A stretch of DNA of 37,724 nucleotides from Marinifilaceae bacterium (GTDB lineage: Bacteria; Bacteroidota; Bacteroidia; Bacteroidales; Marinifilaceae): positions 1 through 37,724 of the forward strand of contig JAOARN010000045.1 of the NCBI GenBank assembly GCA_025210485.1, in the 5' to 3' direction. The notes under the pieces are model-generated. The model was not told the origin of the DNA. It searched no databases and saw only the letters and a list, made by a program, of their open reading frames with translations. The translations under genes were made by a program, and so were the position numbers. This document shows, piece by piece, positions 7,366-17,340 of the stretch (its first letter is position 1; each line of letters starts with the position of its first letter).

Positions 7366-8748
7366 TTATTTCTTTTCTGAAATAAGTTTTTTGATTATCC
7401 TATTGTGTGCTCTTCTTTTTTCTACCTCTTTATAGTAGGCTTTAAGTTTTGTTTTTTTCTTTTTTTTGTAACGCTCTGGAGCCTCTAGCTTTTCAGGAGT
7501 TGATGGAATTTTGTTGTCAACAAGTGTTTTAGATTCAGTCTTAGTTATCTCAAATCTATCGTACAACTCTCCGTTGGATTCATATGATTTATATGTTAAC
7601 TTAGACTTATCAATATCAATCACTTGAAATAATTTCAGATTAGATCCTGTTCTTTCTGCATTCTGATCAATGTTAATCAAGTAGTTTTTGCGAGAACAAG
7701 TAGATATTACATATACCGGAGTGTTGATTTCGTTGTTGTCTTTTTTACATACACGGCTATATCCATGATTATGTCCTTGTAATACTAAATCCACTTTGTG
7801 TTTTTCGAGTACAGGTTTTATAAAAGTTCTTAGAAAAGGAGAAATGGTACAATTAGAAATAGAATATATCGGATGGTGCATAACAACAATTTTCCATTTT
7901 TTATTACTCTTTTCTAAGACATTATCTATCCAATTTTTTTGCTCCAATAATGAACCAATACCCTGAATTCCATCTGTATCTAAACATATGAAAATGGCAT
8001 CTTTGTAATTCCAATAACAAGCTCTTCCTTTGAAATTTTCAGGTCCATTTTTTGGGAATTGGAAATGGCTCATCCATCGTTTGTCAATTTTTTTTATCAA
8101 TCCTTTGTGATATTCATGGTTTCCAGGACAGGCAATCATTGGTTTTGTATTAAATATGTTTTTCCCACATTCAAACCAATAATCCCAATATTTATTTAAT
8201 GGTCTTTCTAATAAATCCCCTCCAAATAACCAAAAATCGGTATTTTGTGTAAATTTATTAATTCTAGAAAAAACTTCGCCTGTTTTTCCTCCAATTCTAT
8301 CTTGTATATCTCCCATGTATACAAAACTGAATTTTTTGTCTTTTTTAGCTGTTTTGAATTCAAACCAATCAGATTTGAATTTATTACATACCCTGTATTT
8401 GTAGGTGGATTCAGGTTCTAGATTAGTCAGTTTTGCATGGTAGGAAGTCGTTACACCGCCTTGTGTTTTAACAGATATAGGTTTAGCTTGAATCGATAAT
8501 GTGTCTTTCTTATCAATTTTAAAGTATTCGACAAGAGGTTGAATGTTTGATGAATCCGAACACCATGAAACTAAGCGAGAGTTTTCGTCATTTCCGCAAA
8601 GACTTATCATTATTCTTGATGGTTCACATGATATAGTATAACGCTCCTCTGTAGGATTTTTGAACCATGTATTCCATTTCCACATTAACAATGAAGAAAT
8701 TCCTAAGATTATAAATCCAATAATTATAAGATTTCTTTTTCTTTTCAT
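7366..8748 (-). CDS. Metallophosphoesterase, purple acid phosphatase-like, with fibronectin-type N-terminal domain
   Basis: Membrane-anchored or exported calcineurin-like phosphoesterase of 460 residues. An N-terminal hydrophobic helix (6-24) is followed by a beta-sandwich of the purple-acid-phosphatase N-terminal type (about 38-135) and the metal-dependent catalytic domain. The metal ligands are all visible: D147 in GDIQD, D178 in GGDLLERPLN, N210-H211 in PGNHEY, H291 in HHPIYS, and H326/H328 in GHNHGYSR. The enzyme should hydrolyse phosphate esters in the periplasm or at the surface; the substrate is unknown. The last ~50 residues are very basic (RYKKKKKTKLKAYYK), beyond the usual fold. It is monocistronic, flanked by terminators. 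Confidence 0.85.
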   Translation of the reverse strand: MKRKRNLIIIGFIILGISSLLMWKWNTWFKNPTEERYTISCEPSRIMISLCGNDENSRLVSWCSDSSNIQPLVEYFKIDKKDTLSIQAKPISVKTQGGVTTSYHAKLTNLEPESTYKYRVCNKFKSDWFEFKTAKKDKKFSFVYMGDIQDRIGGKTGEVFSRINKFTQNTDFWLFGGDLLERPLNKYWDYWFECGKNIFNTKPMIACPGNHEYHKGLIKKIDKRWMSHFQFPKNGPENFKGRACYWNYKDAIFICLDTDGIQGIGSLLEQKNWIDNVLEKSNKKWKIVVMHHPIYSISNCTISPFLRTFIKPVLEKHKVDLVLQGHNHGYSRVCKKDNNEINTPVYVISTCSRKNYLINIDQNAERTGSNLKLFQVIDIDKSKLTYKSYESNGELYDRFEITKTESKTLVDNKIPSTPEKLEAPERYKKKKKTKLKAYYKEVEKRRAHNRIIKKLISEKK

Positions 8749-9027
8749 TAGTTGTTGTTTTATTAAATATTATGTTTTTGTGTAGATTAGATTCTAAGTG
8801 TATTCGCGATTATTAGCTTTTAGTATTTATAATTTTTTTTCAAAATAAATGGATAATGAAAAAATTAACATAAAATAAGTAATAGAGTTTTGATACGATA
8901 TAATTAAATCTGTATTGTAATAATATGTTAACTGAACTAAGATATATATGTGTGCGTGCTGAAATAAACTATTAAAAAATTTAAGCCCAAATTATGATTC
9001 TTATAATTTTTTAAAATTAATATTCAT

Positions 9028-9381
9028 ATGCATAGGTATAGCTTAAAAATAACATATGCAAATAAATATAGAACTCCGCAATGTGAAAGTTTCTCTATCT
9101 GTTTGAGAACTAATAAAACCAGTAGCGTAAAAAAACTTAGATTAAATATCTTAAAATTATATAGCAATTATGTGCTTTTTAAAATTATGATTCAAAATAA
9201 CTTTCTAATGGTAAGATATACAAATAAATATGAGGAATATGGTTTTTGTGCTGAGGAAACTACAGAAATAGCAGTTTTTTTAATAATTTATGTCGATAAA
9301 TATTTTCTTGAATCCGTGTTTGATGAAGGTGTAAAAAATAAAGGTGAACGGCATTTTAATAAATGTAAAAGCAGTATGTAA
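9028..9381 (+). CDS. Doubtful hypothetical protein, 117 residues
   Basis: A lone frame of 118 codons in an otherwise empty region. The predicted protein begins MHRYSLKITYANKYRTPQ, is basic in its first half and acidic around YEEYGFCAEETTEIAVF, and has one short hydrophobic stretch. I recognise no domain or motif. There is no Shine-Dalgarno (normal here), no clear promoter box and no operon partner. The length is somewhat more than expected by chance for this base composition, so it may be a lineage-specific gene or the remains of one. Confidence 0.25.
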   Translation: MHRYSLKITYANKYRTPQCESFSICLRTNKTSSVKKLRLNILKLYSNYVLFKIMIQNNFLMVRYTNKYEEYGFCAEETTEIAVFLIIYVDKYFLESVFDEGVKNKGERHFNKCKSSM

Positions 9382-9530
9382 AATTATGATAACAATAAAA
9401 AATGTCCTGCCTGGGTGAAACTGTTTTAGAGGTTATTGTTAGAGTTTCTAATAGTATCAAAAAATAAATGAATTTGAGGGAAGGGTTAGATTAACATAAA
9501 AAATACAAGGGCTGATGTAATATGTTTGAG

Positions 9531-9559
9531 AATATCAAGAAATAGATATTCTTGATATT
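9531..9559. repeat. Perfect 11-bp inverted repeat
   Basis: AATATCAAGAA and TTCTTGATATT flank a 7-base loop. No T-tract follows, so it is not a standard terminator, and no gene adjoins it. Confidence 0.4.
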
Positions 9560-9784
9560 TGTAACAAGGTTGTTTGTTTAGAGTAGAATAGGAATGTTTT
9601 TTTTGTTTTTAAGAGTAGTATGTGATAGTATAATTGCGTTTATTTTGTAATTTCTGTCAGATGGCTTTATTGATTTGTTGTTTTGATATTTACAATTATT
9701 TTGACTAAACTGGCTGTATTGTATAGCTTGTAGTATAAAGTCCTATAGATGGGCTTTAGTATATATATGTTTGGAGTATGGATA

Positions 9785-9826
9785 AAAAAAAGGTCACGAA
9801 TTACAATAAAATCTGTGACCTTTTTT
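9785..9826 (-). terminator. htpG terminator
   Basis: AAAAAAGGTCAC (9785-9796) and GTGACCTTTTTT (9815-9826) form a perfect 12-bp stem, 19 bases past the htpG stop. Read on the minus strand the arm ends in a run of T. Confidence 0.85.
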
Positions 9827-9844
9827 ATTTAATATTAGTTGAGC

Positions 9845-11896
9845 TTATTTGATCATGTCAACGCTACGTTTTACAAATTTAGCTAAATCTGCTCCTTTTA
9901 GCATATTATTTGCTAGTAGAGCTAAATCAATTAATTGTTTAGCTAAATCATTATTTTTACCAAACTCGTTAAGAATAGTTTCTTTCTTTTTATTTTCTTC
10001 AGAAATTGAATTGATGATATCATTCATTTTATCTTTCTCTTCTTGAGGAACTTCATCTTCTTTTTTGTCTTTTTTCAGTTCTTCAAGTTGTGATTTTTCT
10101 GATTCGAAATTAGAAATTTGTTGATTCAATTCACTAAGATTTGAACCTAGTTCAGAATTTTTAGTTTCAATAACTTTTTTGATTAATTCATGATCAGTAT
10201 TTACTACTAAATTGTATGAGTCTGGCATTTCACCATAAAAGTTCATTCCAGGATTCATTGCAGACATTTCTTTCATTCTGCGCATAAATTCTGATTGAGT
10301 TATTAATAATGGCTGATTATCTGACCCAAGACTTTCGAAAACAACTGTATAGTTTATTTTTTCATCTGTTAAGTGAGCTTTGAATACATGTGGCATTTCC
10401 GAAACCTCGGTATCAGAAAGATCTGCCTTCTTAGCTTCTTCTTTTACGATTAGTTTGTCAACGATGTCAGAATCAACACGAACGTATTTCTTGCTGTTTT
10501 CTTTTTGTTCAAGATGATTGATAAAGTGGTTGTCTAATTGACTATCTAACAAAAGAACATCGTATCCCTTGGCTTTAGCAGCTTCAATATAAGTGTATTG
10601 TTCGTCAGGATTTGTTGTGTATAATGCAATAATATTATTGTCCTTGTCTGTTTGGTTTGTTTTAATTAATTCTTCATATTCCTCAAGAGTGAAATATTTA
10701 GAATCAGTGTTTTTAAGAAGAACAAATTTCTTAGCTCTATCAAAGAATTTTTCCTCTGTTAGCATTCCATATTGAACAAATAGTCTTAGATCATCCCATT
10801 TTGATTCAAAATCAGCTCTATCTTTTTTGAAAATATCATGAAGGCTATCTGAAACCTTTTTGCTTATATGGTTGGAAATTTTCTTTACATTTCCATCACT
10901 CTGTAGATATGAACGTGAAACATTTAAAGGGATATCTGGAGAGTCAATTACTCCATGAAGAAGAGTTAAGAATTCAGGAACAATGCCTTCAACAGAGTCA
11001 GTTACAAAAACTTGATTGCAATATAATTGTATTTTGTTTTTTTGAACTTCAATATTATTGTTGATTTTAGGGAAGTAAAGAACACCTGTTAGGTTGAATG
11101 GGTAATCAACATTTAAGTGAATATTGAACAATGGTTTTTCAGCCATTGGATATAGTTGACGGTAGAAATTGTCATAATCCTCTTCTTTTAAATCAGCTGG
11201 TTTTTTTGTCCAAGTAGGATTAGTATCGTTAACAATATTATCTTCCTCTGTTTCTACTTGTTGTCCGTCTTTCCAATCCTTCTTCTTTCCAAAGATAATT
11301 TCAATTGGTAAGAATTTGCAATATTTATTTAAAAGTCCTTCAAGCTTAGCTTCATCCAAAAAGTCTTTTTCTTCTTCAGAAACATGCATTATAATATCTG
11401 TTCCTCTTTCTGACTTTTCTGTTGTTTCAAGTGTGTACTCTGGGTTACCTTCACATGACCATCTGATTGCTTCAGCTCCTTCTTTGTGAGATAAACTAAC
11501 TATCTCTACCTTGTCAGAAATCATGAATGAAGAATAAAAACCTAAACCAAAATGACCAATGATTGCATTTGCTTGATCTTTATATTTATCTAGGAATTCT
11601 TCTGCGCCAGAAAAAGCAATTTGATTGATGTATTTCTCAACTTCATCTTTTGTCATACCAATACCATTGTCAGAAATGGTAATAGTTTTTGCTTCCTTGT
11701 CAAGTGATACTCTAACTTTTAGTTCACCTAATTCACCTTTGAATTCTCCTGTAGACGATAAAGTTTTCAACTTTTGAGAAGCATCAACTGCATTTGAAAC
11801 AATTTCTCGCAAGAAAATGTCATGATCTGAATATAAGAATTTTTTGATTATCGGAAATAAATCATTACTAGTAACTCCAATTTTTCCAGTACTCAT
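9845..11896 (-). CDS. htpG: Molecular chaperone HtpG (Hsp90)
   Basis: Cytosolic ATP-dependent Hsp90 chaperone, 683 residues, the length usual in Bacteroidota. The N-terminal GHKL ATPase motifs are intact: EIVSNAVDA (31-39, with E31 and N35), DNGIGM (76-81) and GHFGLGFYS (114-122). The middle domain includes NVSRSYLQ, with the catalytic Arg loop, and the C-terminal dimerisation region ends LAKFVKRSVDMIK. A charged stretch near 590-640 (KKDKKEDEVPQEEKDK) is predicted coiled coil. The gene is monocistronic, with a strong terminator behind it and an inverted repeat (11930-11982) in front of it that may be part of its control. Confidence 0.97.
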   Translation of the reverse strand: MSTGKIGVTSNDLFPIIKKFLYSDHDIFLREIVSNAVDASQKLKTLSSTGEFKGELGELKVRVSLDKEAKTITISDNGIGMTKDEVEKYINQIAFSGAEEFLDKYKDQANAIIGHFGLGFYSSFMISDKVEIVSLSHKEGAEAIRWSCEGNPEYTLETTEKSERGTDIIMHVSEEEKDFLDEAKLEGLLNKYCKFLPIEIIFGKKKDWKDGQQVETEEDNIVNDTNPTWTKKPADLKEEDYDNFYRQLYPMAEKPLFNIHLNVDYPFNLTGVLYFPKINNNIEVQKNKIQLYCNQVFVTDSVEGIVPEFLTLLHGVIDSPDIPLNVSRSYLQSDGNVKKISNHISKKVSDSLHDIFKKDRADFESKWDDLRLFVQYGMLTEEKFFDRAKKFVLLKNTDSKYFTLEEYEELIKTNQTDKDNNIIALYTTNPDEQYTYIEAAKAKGYDVLLLDSQLDNHFINHLEQKENSKKYVRVDSDIVDKLIVKEEAKKADLSDTEVSEMPHVFKAHLTDEKINYTVVFESLGSDNQPLLITQSEFMRRMKEMSAMNPGMNFYGEMPDSYNLVVNTDHELIKKVIETKNSELGSNLSELNQQISNFESEKSQLEELKKDKKEDEVPQEEKDKMNDIINSISEENKKKETILNEFGKNNDLAKQLIDLALLANNMLKGADLAKFVKRSVDMIK

Positions 11897-11929
11897 ATTA
11901 TAATGTTTTTGTGATTAACAATTTTTTTA

Positions 11930-11982
11930 ACGAATTGAAGCTGTTCAAAGCTTATGCCAATAGGGGCTTTCTGTCAATTCGT
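11930..11982. promoter_or_regulatory. Inverted repeat upstream of htpG
   Basis: ACGAATTGA (11930-11938) and TCAATTCGT (11974-11982) are exact reverse complements 34-86 bases upstream of the htpG start, enclosing a second pairing, AAAGC with GCTTT. A near-consensus minus-strand box (CAAAGCTT, one mismatch) lies between the arms. It could be an operator for heat-shock control or an RNA structure in the leader; it is not the CIRCE sequence. Confidence 0.4.
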
Positions 11983-12098
11983 CATTTTGATAATTGTTTG
12001 GCGATGCACAAATGTCATAATTGACGTTTTGCCTTGTGTGTTCTAGAAATAAAGAAATCGTTTTTTATTTCATTATAAAGAATTTTAAGTTTAATGTT

Positions 12099-12106
12099 TA
12101 TTTTTG
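12099..12106 (+). promoter_or_regulatory. Promoter -7 box for the peptidase gene
   Basis: TATTTTTG matches the Bacteroidota TAnnTTTG box and lies 37 bases before ATG 12144. No TTG sits at the right distance upstream, so the match is partial. Confidence 0.4.
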
Positions 12107-12143
12107 TTATCATTATGAAAATACAACCATTAAATTGACCGAA

Positions 12144-15035
12144 ATGATGAGAAGAATACTTGGCTTTTTTGTTTTCACTATAATATCAAATTTAGGAATT
12201 GTAAATGCACAGTTTTTTGTAACTGGACAAGATGATGCTTGGACTGATTGGAGACAAATTGATAACGAAAAATATAAAATTGTCTTTCCTGTTAGTTCAT
12301 ATGAGCAGGCTAATTATATTGCAAATATATTTGATTTCCTTATTGAGAAACACGGTAGTAATTCAAGGATTCGAAAATTTACAGTTTTGATTCACGGGAA
12401 AAGTAGTTTGTCAAATGGTATGGTTGCAGTTGCTCCTTATCGCATGGAGTTGTATCCTATGCAAAAACCTGATGAGTCAATTCAAAATAGGTTAGAAGGA
12501 CTTGCTATTCATGAATTTAAGCATATTGTTCAAATGAATAATTTACAGAATGGTGTTGGGAGAATAGCAAAATTTTTATTTGGTGAGCAAGCCATAGGAC
12601 TTATGGCTGGTTTGTATGTTCCTGCTTGGTTTCTGGAGGGTGAGGCGGTATGTCAAGAAACTCAGATGTCTGATTGGGGACGAGGTAGATCGCCATATTT
12701 TATAGATCAGATGAAAGCAATTGTCTTGTCAGGAAAAAAATACACATATGATAAATTTGTTTGTGGTTCATACAAAGATTTTGTACCCAATCATTACAAT
12801 TTAGGTTATCATATGGTTTCGCAAGCTAAGATATTTACAAAAAACGATGCAGTGTGGGATAGCGTTTTGAATAGAACTGTCAAGGGTTTGGCTGTTCGTA
12901 GTTTTTCAAGGGCGATAGGGAAATATGTTTTTAAAGACAGCCCTAAGTATGCAAGTTCAGTTTTGTATAATATGGTGTTAGATAGTTTGAGTTCATTGTA
13001 TTCTAGCGATAAAACTAAAGATTATTACCAGTCTAGAATAAGAACTACTGATAAGTATTATACTGATTATACTAATCCTGTATTTGTTAATGACTCTATT
13101 ATTTATTCTTTGAAGAACGGACTAGAGTCTACAAATCAAATCGTAGAGATTAATTTAAGAAATTCATCTCAGAAAAATATTTGTAATATAGGCTATTCTT
13201 CTGAATCTCGTTTCTCATATTCAAATAATTGGTTTGTGTGGGACGAGAGAAGACAGGATTTGTTGTGGGAGCATTCTGTTAGAAATATTATAGTGTGTTA
13301 TGATTCTGAAAGAAACAAGAAGTATAGTATTGTGTCTAATTTGAATTTGTTTTCACCAAAATTAGATAAAACAGCTCGTTTTATAACAGCAGTTTCTATT
13401 GACCAAGCTGGTAATTCTGCTTTAGTTCTTATCGATCGCAAAAGTGGTGAGTTGATTAAAACTTATAAGATTCAAAATATGAATCAGTTGATTCATCCTG
13501 TATTTGGGGAGAATCAGAGATTTGTTTATGTTATATGTGGTGATGGGAGGAAAAAAGACATAGTAAAAGTAGATTTTGATAAGATGAGTCACACAATTTT
13601 ATATTCTACCAGTAAGATAGATGTTTTTGATCTTTTTTATTCAAAGAATCGCGTGTTTATGACTGCGAATGTAGGGGGTGGGTCGGAATTAGTTATGCTC
13701 GAAGATAAAAAGCTGAAAAGATTAACCGACTCAAAATATTCAAGTAAACATCCTAGTTTTAATTCCGAAAATATGATTTTTAGTTCTTATACTGAAAATG
13801 GATTTAAGTTGTTTAGAATTAAAGAATATGAGTTTGTAAATAAGCTTGTGGAAAAACCAAATCCTTTCTTGATTGCCTCACGGTTAAAACAGGATGATAT
13901 TTTTAAAAATATAGTTGCTAAATCAAATTTTTCACGCTATAAATCATCTAAATTTAGTCGCTTGAAAAATAGTTTGAATATTCATTCCTGGGCCCCAGTT
14001 TATATAAATTCTTTCGAGAATAATGCAGATATAGGAGTTTCGGTTAGTTCTCAGAATATTATGAATACCTTGTTTGCAAATGTAGGATATAGAAAAGGCG
14101 GAGATAATTATCCGAATGGTGAATTTGTAGCAAATATATCATACCGTAGATTTTTTCCCGTTTTGGAAACCGAATTCAAATATGCTAATGCAGAGTTACA
14201 TTATAATATTCCAATTGAAGGGGGAATTTTACAAGAACCACGGAATCTTAAGCTGTATAGAAAATATGCTGATCTAAGATGGGAATCTGATTTGTTGTTT
14301 CCCTTCAATCTGTCGAAGGGTTTGAATACAACGATTTTGAAACCTTCACTAGGATATGAGTTTCGAAGAATAGAAAACTTGGAATTAAGTCAAAATATAA
14401 CAGGTGTAAGATTGAAAGATTCTCGTTTTTATAATAAGTATAGTTATTTGAATATTGCAAAAGCTAATTTGCAGTTTTATAATATTTCTAAAACTTACAA
14501 AAGAAGTTTTGACTATAATTATGCTCAATTTATAAATTTAGGATATTATCATAGCTTGGAAGGCGATTACGATTATGGTAATTCTTATTACGCTTCGATA
14601 AATTTGATTTTCCCTGGTTTTCATCTAACTAACAGTGTTAAATTGTATCTTGCTTATCAAAATTGGTCTATTGCTAACTCACCACTATCTACTAGAATTA
14701 GAAATTCAAGAGGGATGAATTTATATAATTCAGATGAAATGATAACTGCGAGTTTTGATTATGGTTTACCTATTGCTTATCCAGATAAGAGTATTGGTTC
14801 GCTGGTTTATATCAAGAGAGTGAAATTGGCTGCTTTTGCTGATAAAACATGGATTTCGTATAATTATAATGGAGTAAGAAAAGAATATGATTGGTACTCA
14901 ACTGGTTTAGAATTAACAGGGGATGTTAATTTCTTCCGATTACGATATCCTGTGAATATTGGTTTTCGTGCAGGTTATGAGAATCAGAATAAAAGCACAT
15001 TCTATAATATAATTTTTAATATTAGTTTTCAGTGA
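12144..15035 (+). CDS. Secreted HExxH zinc peptidase with beta-propeller and barrel-like C-terminus
   Basis: A 963-residue exported protein of unusual layout. It starts with a signal peptide (MMRRILGFFVFTIISNLGIVNAQ). Residues about 25-300 form a gluzincin-type peptidase domain with HEFKH at 123-127 and WFLEGEA at about 162-168, whose Glu would be the third zinc ligand. Residues about 305-590 contain WD40/PD40-like repeats (VLIDRKSGELIKTYKI, LKRLTDSKYSSKHPSF). From about 610 to the end, alternating aromatic strands (ANISYRRFFPVL, ANAELHYNIP, NIIFNISFQ) look like an outer-membrane barrel. The protein probably acts at the outer membrane or surface; its substrate is unknown. The frame is open back to 12021, but signal peptide and promoter box favour 12144. 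Monocistronic. Confidence 0.75.
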   Translation: MMRRILGFFVFTIISNLGIVNAQFFVTGQDDAWTDWRQIDNEKYKIVFPVSSYEQANYIANIFDFLIEKHGSNSRIRKFTVLIHGKSSLSNGMVAVAPYRMELYPMQKPDESIQNRLEGLAIHEFKHIVQMNNLQNGVGRIAKFLFGEQAIGLMAGLYVPAWFLEGEAVCQETQMSDWGRGRSPYFIDQMKAIVLSGKKYTYDKFVCGSYKDFVPNHYNLGYHMVSQAKIFTKNDAVWDSVLNRTVKGLAVRSFSRAIGKYVFKDSPKYASSVLYNMVLDSLSSLYSSDKTKDYYQSRIRTTDKYYTDYTNPVFVNDSIIYSLKNGLESTNQIVEINLRNSSQKNICNIGYSSESRFSYSNNWFVWDERRQDLLWEHSVRNIIVCYDSERNKKYSIVSNLNLFSPKLDKTARFITAVSIDQAGNSALVLIDRKSGELIKTYKIQNMNQLIHPVFGENQRFVYVICGDGRKKDIVKVDFDKMSHTILYSTSKIDVFDLFYSKNRVFMTANVGGGSELVMLEDKKLKRLTDSKYSSKHPSFNSENMIFSSYTENGFKLFRIKEYEFVNKLVEKPNPFLIASRLKQDDIFKNIVAKSNFSRYKSSKFSRLKNSLNIHSWAPVYINSFENNADIGVSVSSQNIMNTLFANVGYRKGGDNYPNGEFVANISYRRFFPVLETEFKYANAELHYNIPIEGGILQEPRNLKLYRKYADLRWESDLLFPFNLSKGLNTTILKPSLGYEFRRIENLELSQNITGVRLKDSRFYNKYSYLNIAKANLQFYNISKTYKRSFDYNYAQFINLGYYHSLEGDYDYGNSYYASINLIFPGFHLTNSVKLYLAYQNWSIANSPLSTRIRNSRGMNLYNSDEMITASFDYGLPIAYPDKSIGSLVYIKRVKLAAFADKTWISYNYNGVRKEYDWYSTGLELTGDVNFFRLRYPVNIGFRAGYENQNKSTFYNIIFNISFQ

Positions 15036-15294
15036 TTGTATTTATTGGAATATGATAAAATTATTAAATATAATGTTGTAAACATCAAGCCTTAGAATTA
15101 ATTTTTGTAAATATTTATTTTTTTAAAAAGAGTATCTAAATTTAGTACGGAATAAAAAGGGGTTACATAACGGATTGATTAGTAATTGTTACACTGTTTC
15201 GTTATGCTTGTAATTTGTGTTTTGTGTCGTATAACATATTCTGACTTTTGCGAAAAAAATAAAAATAATCGAATATTTCTCATTAAATCATAAA
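15036..15294. other. Intergenic region upstream of thrS
   Basis: There is no gene. A weak inverted repeat, CATAACG (15166-15172) and CGTTATG (15200-15206), lies in the middle, about 100 bases ahead of the thrS promoter. I see no terminator for the peptidase gene. Confidence 0.4.
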
Positions 15295-15321
15295 TTGATT
15301 TTAAAGAAAGTTTTATCTTTG
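15295..15321 (+). promoter_or_regulatory. Promoter of the thrS-infC-rpmI-rplT operon
   Basis: TTG (15295-15297), a 16-base spacer and TATCTTTG (15314-15321) match the Bacteroidota housekeeping promoter TTG-N-TAnnTTTG. The predicted start of transcription leaves a leader of about 35 bases before ATG 15362. Confidence 0.7.
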
Positions 15322-15361
15322 TAGTTCAATTTTTTGAAAAGCAATATTTTATTTGAATTTT

Positions 15362-17314
15362 ATGATTAAAATAACTTTCCCCGACGGAAATGTAAAAGAA
15401 TTTGAACCAGGAGTATCTGGCTTGGATATTGCCAAAAGCATAAGCAATAGATTGGCAAAGGAAGTTTTAAGTGTAACTGTAAATGAGGATTTATGGGATA
15501 TAACTAGACCTATTACCACAGACAGCACTATAAAACTTCATACCTGGGATGATGCCGAAGGGAAACATGCATTTTGGCATAGTTCGGCACACCTTATGGC
15601 CGAAGCAATGCAGGAGTTATATCCTGGGATTAAGTTTGGTATTGGTCCAGCTGTAGATATGGGATTCTACTACGATGTAGATTTAGGTGAAGGAAAAGTA
15701 TTAACCGACAAAGATTTGCCAAAAATAGAGAAAAAAATGGCAGAGTTGGTTAAAACTAAATCTGAGTATACACGCACGGATGTGTCAAAACAAGAAGCTC
15801 TTGAGTTTTTTGGTTCAAAAAATGAAGAATATAAGCTTGAATTAATAAACGAATTGGAAGATGGGACGATAAGTTTTTACAAGCAAGGAGAATTTACTGA
15901 CTTGTGTCGTGGTCCACATTTGCCAAATACATCATATATTAAAGCTATAAAATTAAATTCTATAGCTGGTGCATATTGGAGAGGTGATGAAAAACGTCCT
16001 CAGTTGACTCGAGTTTATGGTATTACATTTCCAAAGAAAAAATTCCTTGATGAATATGTTGTTCTGATGGAAGAAGCCAAGAAAAGAGATCATAGAAAAC
16101 TTGGTAAAGAAATGGAATTGTTTACATTTTCTCAAAATGTAGGTTTAGGAATGCCGCTTTGGTTACCTAAAGGAACCCAGTTGAGAGAGCGTCTTGAGAA
16201 TTTCTTGAAAAGAGTACAGAAAAAATTCGGATATGAACAGGTTATTTGCCCTCATATTGGAAATATAAATTTATATAAAACATCTGGTCATTACGATAAG
16301 TATGGAGCAGATTCGTTTCAGCCAATTCAAACTCCACAAGAGGATGAAGAGTATATGTTGAAACCAATGAACTGTCCTCACCACTGCGAGATTTATAAAT
16401 TCAAACCTCGTTCATATCGTGATTTGCCACTTCGTTATGCCGAATTTGGAACTGTGTATAGATATGAACAAAGTGGAGAATTACATGGTCTAACTAGAGT
16501 TAGAAGTTTTACTCAGGATGATGCTCATATTTTCTGTACGCCAGACCAGTTGAAAGATGAATTTAAGAAAGTTATAGATATAATATTTATAATTTTCAAT
16601 GCTTTGAATTTTGAAGATTTTACAGCTCAAATTTCGTTAAGACACCAAACTGATAGAACTAAGTATATTGGCGAAGAATCGAATTGGGATAAGGCTGAGC
16701 AAGCTATCATTGAAGCAGCAGAGGAGAAAGGTCTAAATACAGTTGTAGAATATGATGAAGCTGCATTCTATGGACCAAAACTTGACTTTATGGTTAAGGA
16801 TGCTATTGGTCGTAAATGGCAGTTGGGTACTATTCAGGTTGATTATAACTTGCCAGAAAGATTTAATCTAGAATATATTGGTAGTGATAACCAAAAACAT
16901 CGCCCAATTATGATTCATAGAGCACCATTTGGTTCAATGGAAAGATTTGTTGCTGTTTTATTAGAGCATACAGGAGGTAAATTTCCATTATGGCTGACTC
17001 CAGAGCAAGCTGTGATAATGCCAATTAGTGAAAAATATAATGAATATGCGAAAAAAGTTTTAAATTCATTAAATAATTCCGATATTCGCACCCTGTTAGA
17101 CGATCGCAATGAGAAAATTGGTAGAAAAATTAGAGATAATGAATTGAAAAAGATTCCTTATCTAATTATTGTTGGTGAGGAAGAGGCTAATTCAAACACT
17201 CTTTCTGTTCGTAGACAAGGCCAAGGCGATATGGGAAAAATGACAATAGAAGAATTTTCTGATTATATAAATAACGAGGTAGAACAGCAATTAGCTTCTA
17301 TCGAAAATTATTAA
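15362..17314 (+). CDS. thrS: Threonyl-tRNA synthetase
   Basis: Class II aminoacyl-tRNA synthetase that charges tRNA-Thr, 650 residues. In order it has the N-terminal TGS domain (1-60), the editing domain with HSSAH (73-77) and its partner region with CRGPH, the catalytic core with the zinc ligand Cys338 in MNCPHH, motif 2 ([20 protein letters not shown]), motif 3 ([11 protein letters not shown]) and the C-terminal anticodon-binding domain ([19 protein letters not shown]). All key residues are present. A TTG nine bases upstream is in frame, but ATG 15362 gives the family N-terminus MIKITFPDG. It is the first gene of an operon with infC, rpmI and rplT, the standard arrangement. Confidence 0.97.
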   Translation: MIKITFPDGNVKEFEPGVSGLDIAKSISNRLAKEVLSVTVNEDLWDITRPITTDSTIKLHTWDDAEGKHAFWHSSAHLMAEAMQELYPGIKFGIGPAVDMGFYYDVDLGEGKVLTDKDLPKIEKKMAELVKTKSEYTRTDVSKQEALEFFGSKNEEYKLELINELEDGTISFYKQGEFTDLCRGPHLPNTSYIKAIKLNSIAGAYWRGDEKRPQLTRVYGITFPKKKFLDEYVVLMEEAKKRDHRKLGKEMELFTFSQNVGLGMPLWLPKGTQLRERLENFLKRVQKKFGYEQVICPHIGNINLYKTSGHYDKYGADSFQPIQTPQEDEEYMLKPMNCPHHCEIYKFKPRSYRDLPLRYAEFGTVYRYEQSGELHGLTRVRSFTQDDAHIFCTPDQLKDEFKKVIDIIFIIFNALNFEDFTAQISLRHQTDRTKYIGEESNWDKAEQAIIEAAEEKGLNTVVEYDEAAFYGPKLDFMVKDAIGRKWQLGTIQVDYNLPERFNLEYIGSDNQKHRPIMIHRAPFGSMERFVAVLLEHTGGKFPLWLTPEQAVIMPISEKYNEYAKKVLNSLNNSDIRTLLDDRNEKIGRKIRDNELKKIPYLIIVGEEEANSNTLSVRRQGQGDMGKMTIEEFSDYINNEVEQQLASIENY

Positions 17315-17322
17315 CTTAATTT

Positions 17323-17340
17323 AAGGAGGACCAAGACATA
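17323..17340 (+). promoter_or_regulatory. Strong Shine-Dalgarno and AUA start codon of infC
   Basis: AAGGAGGA (17323-17330) is followed after seven bases by ATA (17338-17340). The frame upstream is closed by TAA at 17317-17319 and has no ATG, GTG or TTG in between. Such a full Shine-Dalgarno is exceptional in this window, where other genes lack one. Confidence 0.8.

Larger units (their letters stand above)
8749..9844. other. Gene-poor region, 1.1 kb
   Basis: It contains one weak reading frame (9028-9381, listed separately), a perfect 11-bp inverted repeat (AATATCAAGAA at 9531-9541, TTCTTGATATT at 9549-9559) without a T-tract, and the htpG terminator at the right. I see nothing else. Confidence 0.5.

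Noticed and set aside
12021..12143. Longer start of the peptidase gene at 12021
   Set aside because: A signal peptide begins at 12144 and a TAnnTTTG box lies between the two starts.
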